DNA of 64,000 nucleotides from Enterococcus haemoperoxidus ATCC BAA-382. GTDB taxonomy: Bacteria; Bacillota; Bacilli; Lactobacillales; Enterococcaceae. The DNA lies in the NCBI RefSeq assembly GCF_000407165.1, contig NZ_KE136479.1:321464-385463 (forward strand). The letters run 5' to 3'. Numbering within the stretch: position 1 is the first letter of the stretch; each line of letters starts with the position of its first letter. Shown here piece by piece: positions 19,039 through 27,285 of the stretch. Both the position numbers and the translations under genes were made by a program. A model generated the notes under the pieces. That model saw only the letters and a program-made list of their open reading frames with translations. It did not search any database and had not been told where the DNA came from.

Positions 19039-19722
19039 ATGAAAGCAATCATTCATAATAGTTGGCAGGAAGTTTTAGAAGAAGAATTTACGAAAGAATA
19101 CTATTTAAACTTACGAGAATTTTTAAAACAGGAATACAGCGTTCAAACGATTTATCCAGATATGTATAATATTTACTCAGCATTAGAACTAACGCCATAT
19201 GAAGAAGTAAAAGTTGTGATATTAGGGCAAGATCCTTATCATGGACCGAATCAAGCACATGGCTTAAGCTTTTCTGTACAACCTGGGGTCAAAACACCAC
19301 CTTCTTTAATGAATATCTATAAAGAACTTCAAGCAGATTTGGGGTATCCGCCTGTTTCACATGGTTTTTTAGAAAGTTGGGCGAAGCAAGGAGTCCTTTT
19401 ATTAAACACTGTTTTAACTGTTCGCAATGGCCAAGCCTATTCGCACCGGGGACAGGGCTGGGAAAACCTTACAGATGCCATTATTAAAAAGTTAAATGAG
19501 CGTGATAAGCCAATCGTATTTATCTTATGGGGCAAACCAGCACAAGAAAAAATCAAGATGATCGATACAAACAAACATATTATCATCAAATCGCCGCATC
19601 CAAGTCCGCTAGCTGCTCATCGTGGTTTTTTTGGATCAAAGCCATTTTCTAAAACTAACCAAGCGTTACAACAATTAGGAGAGACTCCAATCAACTGGCA
19701 ATTGCCTGATACAGTGTCATAA
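19039..19722 (+). CDS. ung: Uracil-DNA glycosylase
   Basis: Removes uracil from DNA. 227 aa with the water-activating motif GQDPYHG (D65), the uracil pocket region [14 protein letters not shown] with the base-specific Asn, and the C-terminal [11 protein letters not shown] with the catalytic His. Ribosome site AAGGAGGG. The neighbouring pta and tsaE genes form a common enterococcal order. Confidence 0.97.
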   Translation: MKAIIHNSWQEVLEEEFTKEYYLNLREFLKQEYSVQTIYPDMYNIYSALELTPYEEVKVVILGQDPYHGPNQAHGLSFSVQPGVKTPPSLMNIYKELQADLGYPPVSHGFLESWAKQGVLLLNTVLTVRNGQAYSHRGQGWENLTDAIIKKLNERDKPIVFILWGKPAQEKIKMIDTNKHIIIKSPHPSPLAAHRGFFGSKPFSKTNQALQQLGETPINWQLPDTVS

Positions 19723-19875
19723 AACAGGACGCTCTGTTATAGTGCAGTATGGTAAGTTTGTGAAAATAATATCAGAATCAACATTTTTTACACTAATACA
19801 GCTATAAATAACTGTTATTTTCTTGGAGAATGGTGTATGATTAGATTGTATAAATAATCAGTTGGAGGGTATATC

Positions 19876-20856
19876 GTGGAATTATTCGATAGCTTAAAAT
19901 TTAAAGTCATTCGCCGTAACATCAAAATTGTTTTCCCAGAAGCAACAGATCCTCGTATTTTAGGAGCTGCAGCTCGTTTGAAAGCAGAAGAGTTAATGGA
20001 ACCTATCTTGATCGGAAAACAAGAAGCCATTGTTGAAGCAGCACATGCTCGTGGAATCAAGGCATCTAACTTTACGATTATCGATCCAGATAATTATGAT
20101 GGATGGGAAGAAATGGTTACAGCGTTTGTTGAACGTCGTAATGGTAAAGTCACTGAAGAAGATGCACGCAAGATTTTGAAAGATGTCAACTATTTTGGAA
20201 CAATGCTAACTTACATGGGCCTTGCTGATGGGATGGTCAGTGGTGCAATCCACTCAACTGGAGACACAGTTCGTCCAGCCCTACAAATCATCAAAACAAA
20301 ACCAGGTGTTAGCCGTACAAGTGGTGCGATGATCATGGTTCGTGGCCGTGACCAAGAAAAATACATTTTCGCAGATTGTGCGATCAATGTGAATCCAACA
20401 GCGCAAGAATTGGCTGAGATTGCCGTTGATAGTGCAAAAACAGCTGAATTATTCGATATCGATCCAAAAGTTGCAATGATGAGCTTCTCAACAAAAGGTT
20501 CTGCTAAAGCACCTGAGGTTGATAAAGTTGTTGAAGCAACTAAAATTGCTAAAAGCTTAGCACCTGAACTTGAAATCGATGGAGAATTACAATTTGATGC
20601 TTCATACGTAGCCTCTGTTGCTCAATTAAAAGCACCTAATTCACCAGTAGCTGGACAAGCAACGGTCTTTGTTTTTCCAGAATTACAATCAGGAAATATT
20701 GGCTACAAGATTGCACAACGTTTAGGTAACTTTGAAGCAATTGGACCAATCTTACAAGGATTGAACAAACCAGTTTCTGATTTATCTCGTGGAGCAAATG
20801 AAGAAGATATTTACAAATTATCTATTATTACAGCTGCACAAACATTAATGAACTAA
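19876..20856 (+). CDS. pta: Phosphate acetyltransferase
   Basis: Interconverts acetyl-CoA and acetyl phosphate. 326 aa, the short Pta form. Conserved segments include FPEATDPRILGAA, GAIHSTGDTVRPALQII and MSFSTKGSAK. GTG start after TTGGAGGG. Terminated by a hairpin before tsaE. Confidence 0.96.
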   Translation: MELFDSLKFKVIRRNIKIVFPEATDPRILGAAARLKAEELMEPILIGKQEAIVEAAHARGIKASNFTIIDPDNYDGWEEMVTAFVERRNGKVTEEDARKILKDVNYFGTMLTYMGLADGMVSGAIHSTGDTVRPALQIIKTKPGVSRTSGAMIMVRGRDQEKYIFADCAINVNPTAQELAEIAVDSAKTAELFDIDPKVAMMSFSTKGSAKAPEVDKVVEATKIAKSLAPELEIDGELQFDASYVASVAQLKAPNSPVAGQATVFVFPELQSGNIGYKIAQRLGNFEAIGPILQGLNKPVSDLSRGANEEDIYKLSIITAAQTLMN

Positions 20857-20863
20857 TAAAAGC

Positions 20864-20919
20864 TATAGAGAACTAAAACAAAACGTTTAGCGTTATGTCT
20901 TAGTTCTCTAGTTTTTTTT
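20864..20919 (+). terminator. Terminator after pta
   Basis: CTAGAGAACTAA-type stem (AGAGAACTAA with TTAGTTCTCT) around an AACG...CGTT inner pair, followed by T8. Confidence 0.85.
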
Positions 20920-20981
20920 GCAAAAATTCGGTATACTACACTACATAGAAATACGAAATGTTTAAATAGGCAGGTGAAAAA

Positions 20982-21455
20982 ATGGATAGTAGGATCAATA
21001 ATCCAAAAGAAACGGAAGCAATAGCAAAGATCATCGGTTCAGTCGCTGATCAAGGAGACACGATTATTCTTTCTGGCGATTTAGGTGCAGGGAAAACTAC
21101 AATGACAAAAGGGATCGCATTAGGTCTAGGGATCGATCAGATGATCAAGAGCCCGACGTATACTATTATACGCGAGTATCAGCAAGGACGTTTGCCACTG
21201 TATCATATGGACGTCTACCGTATTGAAAATGGAGCAGACGATCTTGGTTTAGAGGAATATTTTGAAGGTGATGGCTTATGTGTTGTTGAATGGGGGAAAT
21301 TATTAGGAGAATTTTTACCAGCTGACTATTTAGATATCACGATTGAAAAAGATCCAGAAGACATGGAAAAAAGAAAACTACTAATTCAAGCTTTTGGGGA
21401 AAAATCAGAACAGTTTTTAAGCCGTATTGAGCAAAAAATGGAGGAACGTACATGA
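20982..21455 (+). CDS. tsaE: tRNA threonylcarbamoyladenosine biosynthesis ATPase
   Basis: 157 aa P-loop protein needed for t6A37 modification of tRNAs with TsaB/TsaC/TsaD. Walker A GDLGAGKTT and the SPTYTIIREY and VYRIENGADDLGL segments are diagnostic. Its stop overlaps the next gene (ATGA), so the two are coupled. Confidence 0.95.
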   Translation: MDSRINNPKETEAIAKIIGSVADQGDTIILSGDLGAGKTTMTKGIALGLGIDQMIKSPTYTIIREYQQGRLPLYHMDVYRIENGADDLGLEEYFEGDGLCVVEWGKLLGEFLPADYLDITIEKDPEDMEKRKLLIQAFGEKSEQFLSRIEQKMEERT

Positions 21456-21973
21456 CAGAGGTTGAATTTACAATTCGAGAAGCAATTCCAGATGATGCTG
21501 CAGATATTCTACAAGCCTTAAGAATCGTTGGAAAAGAGACTCCCTATCTTGTAATGGATGAAAAAGGCATGGAAATGACGACAGACGAGATGAGTGAAAA
21601 CTTGGCAAACTTGTATGAATCTCCCAATAACGTGTTGATGGTTGCTTTAGCAGACGGGAAAGTCATAGGAACGGCTTCTGTCAAAGCATCAGCGAAAAAG
21701 CGCATGGAACACATTGGAGAGATTGGTATCAGCATTTTAAAGGATTTTTGGGGCTTTGGTTTAGGGAGTTTAATGATGGAAGAACTAATTTCATGGGCGC
21801 AAGAAAGTGAAGTTATTCGCCGCTTGGAATTAACTGTCCAACATCGAAATCAACGTGCAGTTCATGTTTATGAAAAAATTGGTTTTACGACAGAAGCAAT
21901 CATGCCTCGAGGTGCGAAAACGGATGACGGAGAATTTTTAGATGTTCATTTAATGAGTATGATGATTGATTGA
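21452..21973 (+). CDS. GNAT family N-acetyltransferase coupled to tsaE
   Basis: 173 aa with IGEIGISILKDFWGFGLGSLMM and LELTVQHRNQRAVHVYEKIGF (shown here as overlapping GNAT motifs A and B), a protein/amine acetyltransferase pattern close to RimL-like members rather than RimI. Overlaps tsaE by 4 bases. Substrate unknown. Confidence 0.85.
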   Translation: MTEVEFTIREAIPDDAADILQALRIVGKETPYLVMDEKGMEMTTDEMSENLANLYESPNNVLMVALADGKVIGTASVKASAKKRMEHIGEIGISILKDFWGFGLGSLMMEELISWAQESEVIRRLELTVQHRNQRAVHVYEKIGFTTEAIMPRGAKTDDGEFLDVHLMSMMID

Positions 21974-21977
21974 GTTA

Positions 21978-22017
21978 AAAAGGATTGAACAAGAAAGTTT
22001 GTTCAATCCTTTTTTTG
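21978..22017 (+). terminator. Terminator after the tsaE-GNAT operon
   Basis: AAGGATTGAAC and GTTCAATCCTT stem followed by T7. Confidence 0.92.
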
Positions 22018-22149
22018 TAACACCTCGTTACTCAAATGTCACAGGTTACTTCTTCCTTTACTATGTAACCACTTTCTTCTTCTCTATATATTCTTACTTG
22101 GTAAAAGGCTATACTTAGGTCAGATAAAACACTTAAGGAGCTGAAGGAA

Positions 22150-23478
22150 ATGTCAAAAGGAATTAAAATCGTGACTATCGGTGGAGGATCAAGTTATACA
22201 CCAGAATTAGTTGAAGGCTTTATTAAGAGATATGATGAATTGCCAGTACGCGAGTTATGGCTAGTTGATATTGAAGCAGGAAAAGAAAAATTAGAAATCG
22301 TTGGTGCAATGGCTAAACGTATGGTCAAAGCAGCTGGGGTGGATTGTGAAGTTCATTTAACATTAGACCGTCGTGAAGCATTAAAAGATGCCGATTTTGT
22401 GACAACACAATTACGTGTAGGACTTTTAGATGCACGGATTTTAGATGAGCGCATCCCATTAAGCCATGGATTGATTGGTCAAGAAACAAATGGAGCTGGC
22501 GGTATTTTTAAAGCGTTGAGAACCGTTCCTGTGATTTTAGACATCGTAGAAGATATGAAAGAACTTTGTCCAAACGCTTGGTTGATCAACTTTACCAACC
22601 CAGCTGGTATGGTAACAGAAGCTGTATTACGTTATGGAAACTGGGATAAAGTTGTTGGATTGTGTAACATTCCAGTTAATGCAGTATTTGAAGAAGCAGC
22701 ATTGTTAGGAGAAGACAATCGTGATTTATTCTTCCAATTTGCTGGGATCAATCATTTACACTGGCATACAATTACAGATAAAAACGGGAAAGACCGTACA
22801 GATGAACTAATTAAAGTAATGTACGGACAAGACGATGCAAAATCGATCGTAGCCAACATCAAAGACAATAATTTGATTTGGGAACAAGTTGAAAATCTAC
22901 ACATGGTTCCTTGTCCTTACCACAATTACTATTATTATACAGATAAAATGTTAGCAGAAGAATTAGAAGACTTCAAAAACAATGGCACACGTGCTGAAAA
23001 AGTCAAAGAAATCGAACATGAATTGTTTGAATTATATAAAGATCCAAACTTAGACTACAAACCAAAGCAATTAGCAGAACGTGGCGGTGCTCGCTATAGT
23101 GATGCGGCATGTGAAATCATCAACTCTATTCATAATGACAAACGTACAACAATGACAGTCAGCACGAGAAATAACGGTACAATCACAGATCTACCAGCTG
23201 AAAGTGCAGTAGAAGTAACCTGCACGATTACTGGCAAAGGTCCAGTTCCTTATAACTTTGGTAGCTTCAAACCACAAGAACGTGGCTTGCTACAAGTGAT
23301 GAAATCAATGGAAGAATTAACGATTGAGGCAGCCGTTACAGGCGATTACGGTACATTGTTACAAGCATTTACAATGAATCCATTAATTACAAGTGGCGAT
23401 GTTGCTAAAGAAGTAATGGATGAATTATTGGAAGCGCACAAGCAATATTTACCAGCCTTTTTTAAAGAAGGTAAGTAA
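22150..23478 (+). CDS. 6-phospho-beta-glucosidase, glycoside hydrolase family 4
   Basis: 442 aa. GH4 enzymes use NAD+ and a divalent metal to hydrolyse 6-phospho-beta-glucosides. Seen are the N-terminal Rossmann motif TIGGGSSYTPEL, the NFTNPAGM segment, and metal ligands C172 in GLCNIP and H202 in INHLHWH, matching the LicH/CelF type. No PTS permease lies beside it; the convergent RpiR regulator is the only partner in view. Ribosome site AAGGAG upstream. Confidence 0.92.
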   Translation: MSKGIKIVTIGGGSSYTPELVEGFIKRYDELPVRELWLVDIEAGKEKLEIVGAMAKRMVKAAGVDCEVHLTLDRREALKDADFVTTQLRVGLLDARILDERIPLSHGLIGQETNGAGGIFKALRTVPVILDIVEDMKELCPNAWLINFTNPAGMVTEAVLRYGNWDKVVGLCNIPVNAVFEEAALLGEDNRDLFFQFAGINHLHWHTITDKNGKDRTDELIKVMYGQDDAKSIVANIKDNNLIWEQVENLHMVPCPYHNYYYYTDKMLAEELEDFKNNGTRAEKVKEIEHELFELYKDPNLDYKPKQLAERGGARYSDAACEIINSIHNDKRTTMTVSTRNNGTITDLPAESAVEVTCTITGKGPVPYNFGSFKPQERGLLQVMKSMEELTIEAAVTGDYGTLLQAFTMNPLITSGDVAKEVMDELLEAHKQYLPAFFKEGK

Positions 23479-23481
23479 GTA

Positions 23482-23523
23482 AAAAAACAAGATCACTCAT
23501 TTTTATGAGTGGTCTTGTTTTTG
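23482..23523. terminator. Bidirectional terminator between GH4 and RpiR genes
   Basis: AACAAGATCACTCAT and ATGAGTGGTCTTGTT stem with a 4-base loop and A/T runs on both sides. Confidence 0.92.
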
Positions 23524-24264
23524 TTTTTGGACTTCTTTTGCTAAATATTCAACTGTGTAAAGTGCAGGAACTTGCGAAGTAATATCGCTATCGCCAATTC
23601 TTTCTGTTGAAATATAATAAGGAATATTCACATCTGAAAGTGCGGCTATTGGTGATTTTTCACTATTTGTAATCGAAATGATCGAACTGTCATTTGTAAT
23701 AAAATGATTCAGATAATTGATAATTGCTTCATTTTCCCCACTGACAGAAAGAGCAATCACGCACACATTTTTCGCCATACTTTTATTAAAAAAATTGACT
23801 GGATGATTGATCGGATCTTCAATATGAAAAGCCATACTAAAAATAGAAGAGAAATACAATGCACCATATTCAGCAATAATATTGGATGAGCCTGTTCCGA
23901 TAAACAAGACAAGATCTTTTTCAGATAGTAATTTTGCTGCGGCCTGAATCCGTTCTTGATAAAACGCTTCAGTAGATCGCTGGATAAAATTAGTAAAAGA
24001 AGTTTCATCTACGGCGTGCGTCGTGACAGGTTCAGCTAAGGATTTTCGATATAAATTCAATTTGATTTTAAATTCAGAGAACCCTTCGCAACCAAATTTT
24101 CGGCAAAAGCGTAAAATACTGGCGGTGCTGCTATGGGTTTCTTTCGCTAATTCACGAATACGCATATAAACAACTTCATCAATATGAGAGGCAATATATT
24201 TATAAATTTCTAAGTCGATAGGACTCAAATCTGGACTGTGATCTAAGAATAACAAGATATCCAC
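23503..24264 (-). CDS. MurR/RpiR family transcriptional regulator
   Basis: 253 aa. N-terminal HTH_6 domain (IRELAKETHSSTASILRFCRK) and C-terminal SIS sugar-phosphate domain (VLFIGTGSSNIIAEYGALYF; ALSVSGENEAIINYL). Such proteins sense sugar phosphates. It faces the GH4 gene tail to tail, so regulation of that gene is plausible but not shown by a visible operator. Confidence 0.88.
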   Translation of the reverse strand: MDILLFLDHSPDLSPIDLEIYKYIASHIDEVVYMRIRELAKETHSSTASILRFCRKFGCEGFSEFKIKLNLYRKSLAEPVTTHAVDETSFTNFIQRSTEAFYQERIQAAAKLLSEKDLVLFIGTGSSNIIAEYGALYFSSIFSMAFHIEDPINHPVNFFNKSMAKNVCVIALSVSGENEAIINYLNHFITNDSSIISITNSEKSPIAALSDVNIPYYISTERIGDSDITSQVPALYTVEYLAKEVQKQKQDHS

Positions 24265-24281
24265 TACTTTCTTCTTAACTA

Positions 24282-24806
24282 TTATTTAATTAAATCAATA
24301 CTATAAACAAAATGACGAACAGGCAGACCAGAATAATCTTTATCAAATTGTTTGATGATGGTCATACCATTTTTTTCTGCAACTTTTCGAGAAGAGAGAT
24401 TCGTCTCTCGAATGATTGAACAGATTTTTTCAGCTTTTAATTCATCTTTGGCATAAGCGATACATAGTTGGCTGGCGGAACTTGCATAGCCTTGATTCCA
24501 GTATCGCTTGTTCACTAAATAGCCGATTTCTAAGAGGGATTCATCTTCGACATCAGAATAGACAATCCCACATTGACCGATAAAGTCTTTACTTTTTTGA
24601 TCGATGATAGCCCATAGACCAAATCCGTGTTCTTGATAGCTTTTCAAATTCCAGCTCAACCAATTGTTTACTTTTTCTTCTGTAAAAGCTGCTTCATAGG
24701 CATACATCGTTTCTTCATCTTGGAGAATCAAACATAGATCCTCAAAATCTTTGGATGTGAATTCTCTTAAATAGAGTTGGTCATTTTCGATTATTCTATT
24801 CTGCAT
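24282..24806 (-). CDS. GNAT family N-acetyltransferase (RimJ/RimL type)
   Basis: 174 aa with LYLREFTSKDFEDL at the N-terminus and LEIGYLVNKRYWNQGYASSA, the typical RimJ/RimL acetyl-CoA motif. Start taken at the ATG 24806 after AAAGGAGAC rather than the GTG one codon earlier. Follows another GNAT gene by 12 bp and precedes the rpiR gene on the same strand. Confidence 0.83.
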   Translation of the reverse strand: MQNRIIENDQLYLREFTSKDFEDLCLILQDEETMYAYEAAFTEEKVNNWLSWNLKSYQEHGFGLWAIIDQKSKDFIGQCGIVYSDVEDESLLEIGYLVNKRYWNQGYASSASQLCIAYAKDELKAEKICSIIRETNLSSRKVAEKNGMTIIKQFDKDYSGLPVRHFVYSIDLIK

Positions 24807-24818
24807 CACTTGTCTCCT

Positions 24819-25289
24819 TTAATCCAATCTTACACTCATGATATATAAAGGGCCATATTCTCCATCAACGATTCTGTTTAGCCGTTGATACCCAGTTTTT
24901 TCATATAGACTTTGCGCTGCTATATTTTGTTTATTTACTGCAAGAATAATTTCATTCGCATTTGGAAAATGTAGATGAACAAATTCCGGTAATAACTGGA
25001 GCGCTTTTTTCGCATAGCCTTGTCCTTGGTATCTTTGATCCGTGGAGAAGGTTCTAAGTAAAAGTGCTTGCTCATTGCTTGTATATAAGGCAACATCCTT
25101 CTTTTCATCTAAGACAAAAAAATTCGTCAAGCGATCATTAGCGATTCCTATTATCGGATGGATAAACGGATTTTTCAAAGAAATCTTGATAGGCATTTCT
25201 GGCGTTCCTGTATAGCGCAATTGTTCGTCATTTAATTGGTATTGCTGGATCATCTTTGAAAAATCGTTGGTATATTTTTGTAAGAACAT
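24819..25289 (-). CDS. GNAT family N-acetyltransferase
   Basis: 156 aa with LLRTFSTDQRYQGQGYAKKAL and LAVNKQNIAAQSLYEKTGYQ (GNAT motifs A and B). First gene of a three-gene minus-strand group. It marks the left boundary of the phage-tail region. Confidence 0.83.
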   Translation of the reverse strand: MFLQKYTNDFSKMIQQYQLNDEQLRYTGTPEMPIKISLKNPFIHPIIGIANDRLTNFFVLDEKKDVALYTSNEQALLLRTFSTDQRYQGQGYAKKALQLLPEFVHLHFPNANEIILAVNKQNIAAQSLYEKTGYQRLNRIVDGEYGPLYIMSVRLD

Positions 25290-25410
25290 GATTCAGCACA
25301 TCCTTTTTTGTCGTTTCCATTATTTTACCATAGTAACAGCTTTTATCAGAAAAAAAGAAGGTTTAAAACTCTAAATAGTGAAAGAAATGTAACAGTATCT
25401 TGGGATAATT

Positions 25411-25456
25411 TTGACAGACTCCTGGGAGTTTGAACTCACTATTTCTTTGTATACTA
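25411..25456 (+). promoter_or_regulatory. Tail-operon promoter with upstream box (shared layout with the endolysin promoters)
   Basis: TTGACAGA (25411-25418), 8 nt, AGTTTGA (25427-25433), 16 nt, TATACTA (25450-25456). The same blocks at the same spacing precede both endolysin genes at 45.8 and 46.6 kb, with slight variation there. The -35 position is AGTTTG, far from TTGACA, so an activator is likely. Two overlapping palindromes, ACTCCTGGGAGT (25418-25429) and GAGTTTGAACTC (25426-25437), cover the region only in this copy and may be an extra operator. Confidence 0.65.
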
Positions 25457-25533
25457 GGTTCATCAAGTAATAACTGCTGTAAATATTTGATTCACAGAGT
25501 CGCCCGTGACTTTAAATGAGAGGAGATGTCAAA

Positions 25534-25707
25534 GTGAAAGTAGAGGATGTTGCTTTGCAAAATAAGATGTGCGTAACTTTTGAGCAGCAAGATAAGGCAA
25601 TCAAACAACAGTTAAAAATTATCGAAAAACTGCAACGAAGAGTAAAGGCAGAACAACGACGGAAAAATCAATTGGCATCTCAATTAAAAAAAATAACACA
25701 GCAGTAA
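25534..25707 (+). CDS. Small basic coiled-coil protein, first gene of the tail operon
   Basis: 57 aa from the GTG at 25534, 8 bp after AGAGGAG; the ATG at 25516 sits before that ribosome site and is unlikely. The residues after about 15 form a Lys/Arg/Gln-rich amphipathic helix (IIEKLQRRVKAEQRRKNQLA). I do not recognise the family. In phages this place, just ahead of the major tail protein, normally holds the tail terminator or connector proteins, which it does not resemble. It could be a structural cap, a regulator or a remnant. Confidence 0.6.
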   Translation: MKVEDVALQNKMCVTFEQQDKAIKQQLKIIEKLQRRVKAEQRRKNQLASQLKKITQQ

Positions 25708-25729
25708 AACACAAGGAGGAAATGAACAG

Positions 25730-26239
25730 ATGACAGCATTAAGTGGAGTAGATGTAGTGTGGCGTTTTCGTTTAGCCGAAGATGAAGGAAATGAAAGTGC
25801 GTGGGGCTTAGCATACAGCACAGAGAATGGTTATTCAAAATCAAAAGAAAGTGAATCCACTGTTACGAAAGATGGCAGCGTGGTCACACCAGGAGCGACT
25901 GAAACAACAGTGACGGCAACAACATTGTATAAAATCGGTTCAACTCAAATCGACAAATTGGAAACGGCAATGGATGAAAACAAGCGTGTTCAGATTTGGC
26001 GTATTAATACCAAGGAAATTGGTACTGGCAATGATGAAGGCAAGTTTAAAGCAAAATATTTTGAAGGCTATTTTACTTCATTTGAAGAAACTGATTCAGC
26101 AGAAAATAAAGTTGAATACTCTTTGGAGTGGGCAATCGAGGGCGCAGGTAAGAATGGTTTTGCGGCATTAGAGCTAGATACATCAGAAGGTGGCGATTAT
26201 GAATTTAAAGACACTGTAAAAGTGGAACAGAAAGCATAA
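25730..26239 (+). CDS. Phage major tail (tube) protein
   Basis: 169 aa, acidic and beta-rich, with VTKDGSVVTPGATETTVTATT and a conserved tail of strands, similar to TP901-1-type major tail tube proteins, whose hexameric rings form the tail tube. It sits ahead of the G/GT chaperone genes and tape measure as in siphophages. AAGGAGG ribosome site. A hairpin directly after it may raise its level over downstream genes. Confidence 0.8.
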   Translation: MTALSGVDVVWRFRLAEDEGNESAWGLAYSTENGYSKSKESESTVTKDGSVVTPGATETTVTATTLYKIGSTQIDKLETAMDENKRVQIWRINTKEIGTGNDEGKFKAKYFEGYFTSFEETDSAENKVEYSLEWAIEGAGKNGFAALELDTSEGGDYEFKDTVKVEQKA

Positions 26240-26261
26240 TCGCAATATTTTATAACTATTA

Positions 26262-26297
26262 TGAAAGAGGTTAATTTCTAGCCTCTTTCACATTTTA
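26262..26297 (+). terminator. Hairpin after the major tail protein gene
   Basis: TGAAAGAGG and CCTCTTTCA form a 9 bp stem followed by CATTTTAT. The T run is short, so partial termination is likely, as often seen after highly expressed tail tube genes. Confidence 0.7.
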
Positions 26298-26340
26298 TAG
26301 AGTGAGACAATTATTGTAGTTTTTAAATTTTATTGAGCTT

Positions 26341-26565
26341 CCCAGGCTAGCTCTTCGGAAAAAAGATAAAAATAGAGTGAGATAAAAAGCGTCTCAATCA
26401 ATTTTTCTTATTATTAAGTCAGAGCTGAACGAGCCTGTTCAGCAATTAAAACTATCTAGCTGCACAAATCAATCCTTAGGAAAATAGATAAATCGTCATT
26501 GAAACATAGGAACGTTTCAATGCCAATTTTCTAATTTTCTACAGGCTTAACCGATTTGTTCTGCT
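26341..26565. repeat. Palindromic intergenic repeats, copy 4 (two units in tandem)
   Basis: Unit A (about 26345-26440) has AGCTCTTCGGAAAAAAGAT and TCTTATTATTAAGTCAGAGCTGAACGAG, nearly the folT-leader copy, with inner arms GAGTGAGA/TCTCA. Unit B (about 26452-26560) has CCTTAGGAAAATAGAT and ATTTTCTACAGG with an inner ATTGAAAC/GTTTCAAT hairpin. It occupies the gap between the major tail protein and chaperone genes; no frame is seen here. Confidence 0.65.
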
Positions 26566-26587
26566 TTTAAAATTAGGAGGAAAAGAT

Positions 26588-26929
26588 ATGGAATTAGCAA
26601 TGGACGAAAAAGTTTTTGGCTGTAAATTTGGCTATGGTTTTTTAAAAGAAATCAATAAACGTTATTCAGTAGAACGTGGTGGGATGCAGTTGAAATTAGG
26701 TGTAGGAGCAATTGTTTCAAATCTGCTTTTATCTGATGTAGATACTCTTTTTGAAGTTTTATTGATTGCAAATATGACAGAGAAACCTCGGATGACGGTT
26801 AAATTTTTAGAAGATTACGTTGAACAAAATGGTACAAAAAATCTGTTTGAAGAAGTGATCGATGAGCTAAAAAAGTCGGAATATACCGGGATGATGACCA
26901 GCAAGATGTTGGAAGAAGCACAAGCGTAA
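26588..26929 (+). CDS. Tail assembly chaperone, short form (gpG-like)
   Basis: 113 aa, at the position of lambda gpG between the tube protein and tape measure genes. Starts after TTAGGAGGAAAAGAT. A slippery A-AAA-AAG at 26869-26875 near its 3' end allows a -1 shift into the following frame. Sequence itself is not strongly conserved; the call rests on position, size and the shift site. Confidence 0.75.
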   Translation: MELAMDEKVFGCKFGYGFLKEINKRYSVERGGMQLKLGVGAIVSNLLLSDVDTLFEVLLIANMTEKPRMTVKFLEDYVEQNGTKNLFEEVIDELKKSEYTGMMTSKMLEEAQA

Positions 26930-27270
26930 CCACCGTAGATTTTGATGAAGTATACGAGCAAGTTCGATTAAACTGTTTACGTTTCTTGAAAATCGAGGAT
27001 TTTAATGAAATAGATCGTTTGACGATTCCGAATTACGAACTACGTATGAAGGCCTATCAATTAAAACAGTTGGATCGACAATATGAGATTCATCTACAAG
27101 CTTGGGCAACTGTTATGGCGGGACAAACACGAAAAGGCAAACCTGTTTTTAGAACCTTTGATAAATTCTTCGATTATCGTAAAGCAGAAGAGAGATTATT
27201 AGGCAGACAAAAACATACTTCTCCTGATAAAGAAAAACTTCAAAATTGGATCGCCAATTTTAATTCATAG
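26588..27270 (+). CDS. Tail assembly chaperone, -1 frameshift fusion (gpGT-like)
   Basis: Predicted 227 aa product made when ribosomes slip back one base on A-AAA-AAG (26869-26875). The first 96 residues are shared with the short form, then the frame reads VGIYRDDDQQDVG and continues through DFDEVYEQVRLNC to the stop at 27270. The downstream frame has no ribosome site near its start and is open back to 26866, so it is best read as the T part. The G/GT ratio helps load the tape measure protein in siphophages. Confidence 0.75.
26869..26875 (+). promoter_or_regulatory. -1 programmed ribosomal frameshift site
   Basis: AAAAAAG read as A-AAA-AAG in the gpG frame, the same heptamer as in E. coli dnaX and many phage G/GT genes. 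Slippage gives continuous reading in the overlapping -1 frame, which is open from 26866 to 27270. Confidence 0.75.
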
Positions 27271-27285
27271 GAAAGGAGGAGGAAG

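Noticed and set aside
25418-25437. Overlapping palindromes at the tail promoter as a shared operator of the whole split system
   Set aside because: They are absent from the two endolysin promoters, so they cannot explain common control; kept only as a possible extra site.
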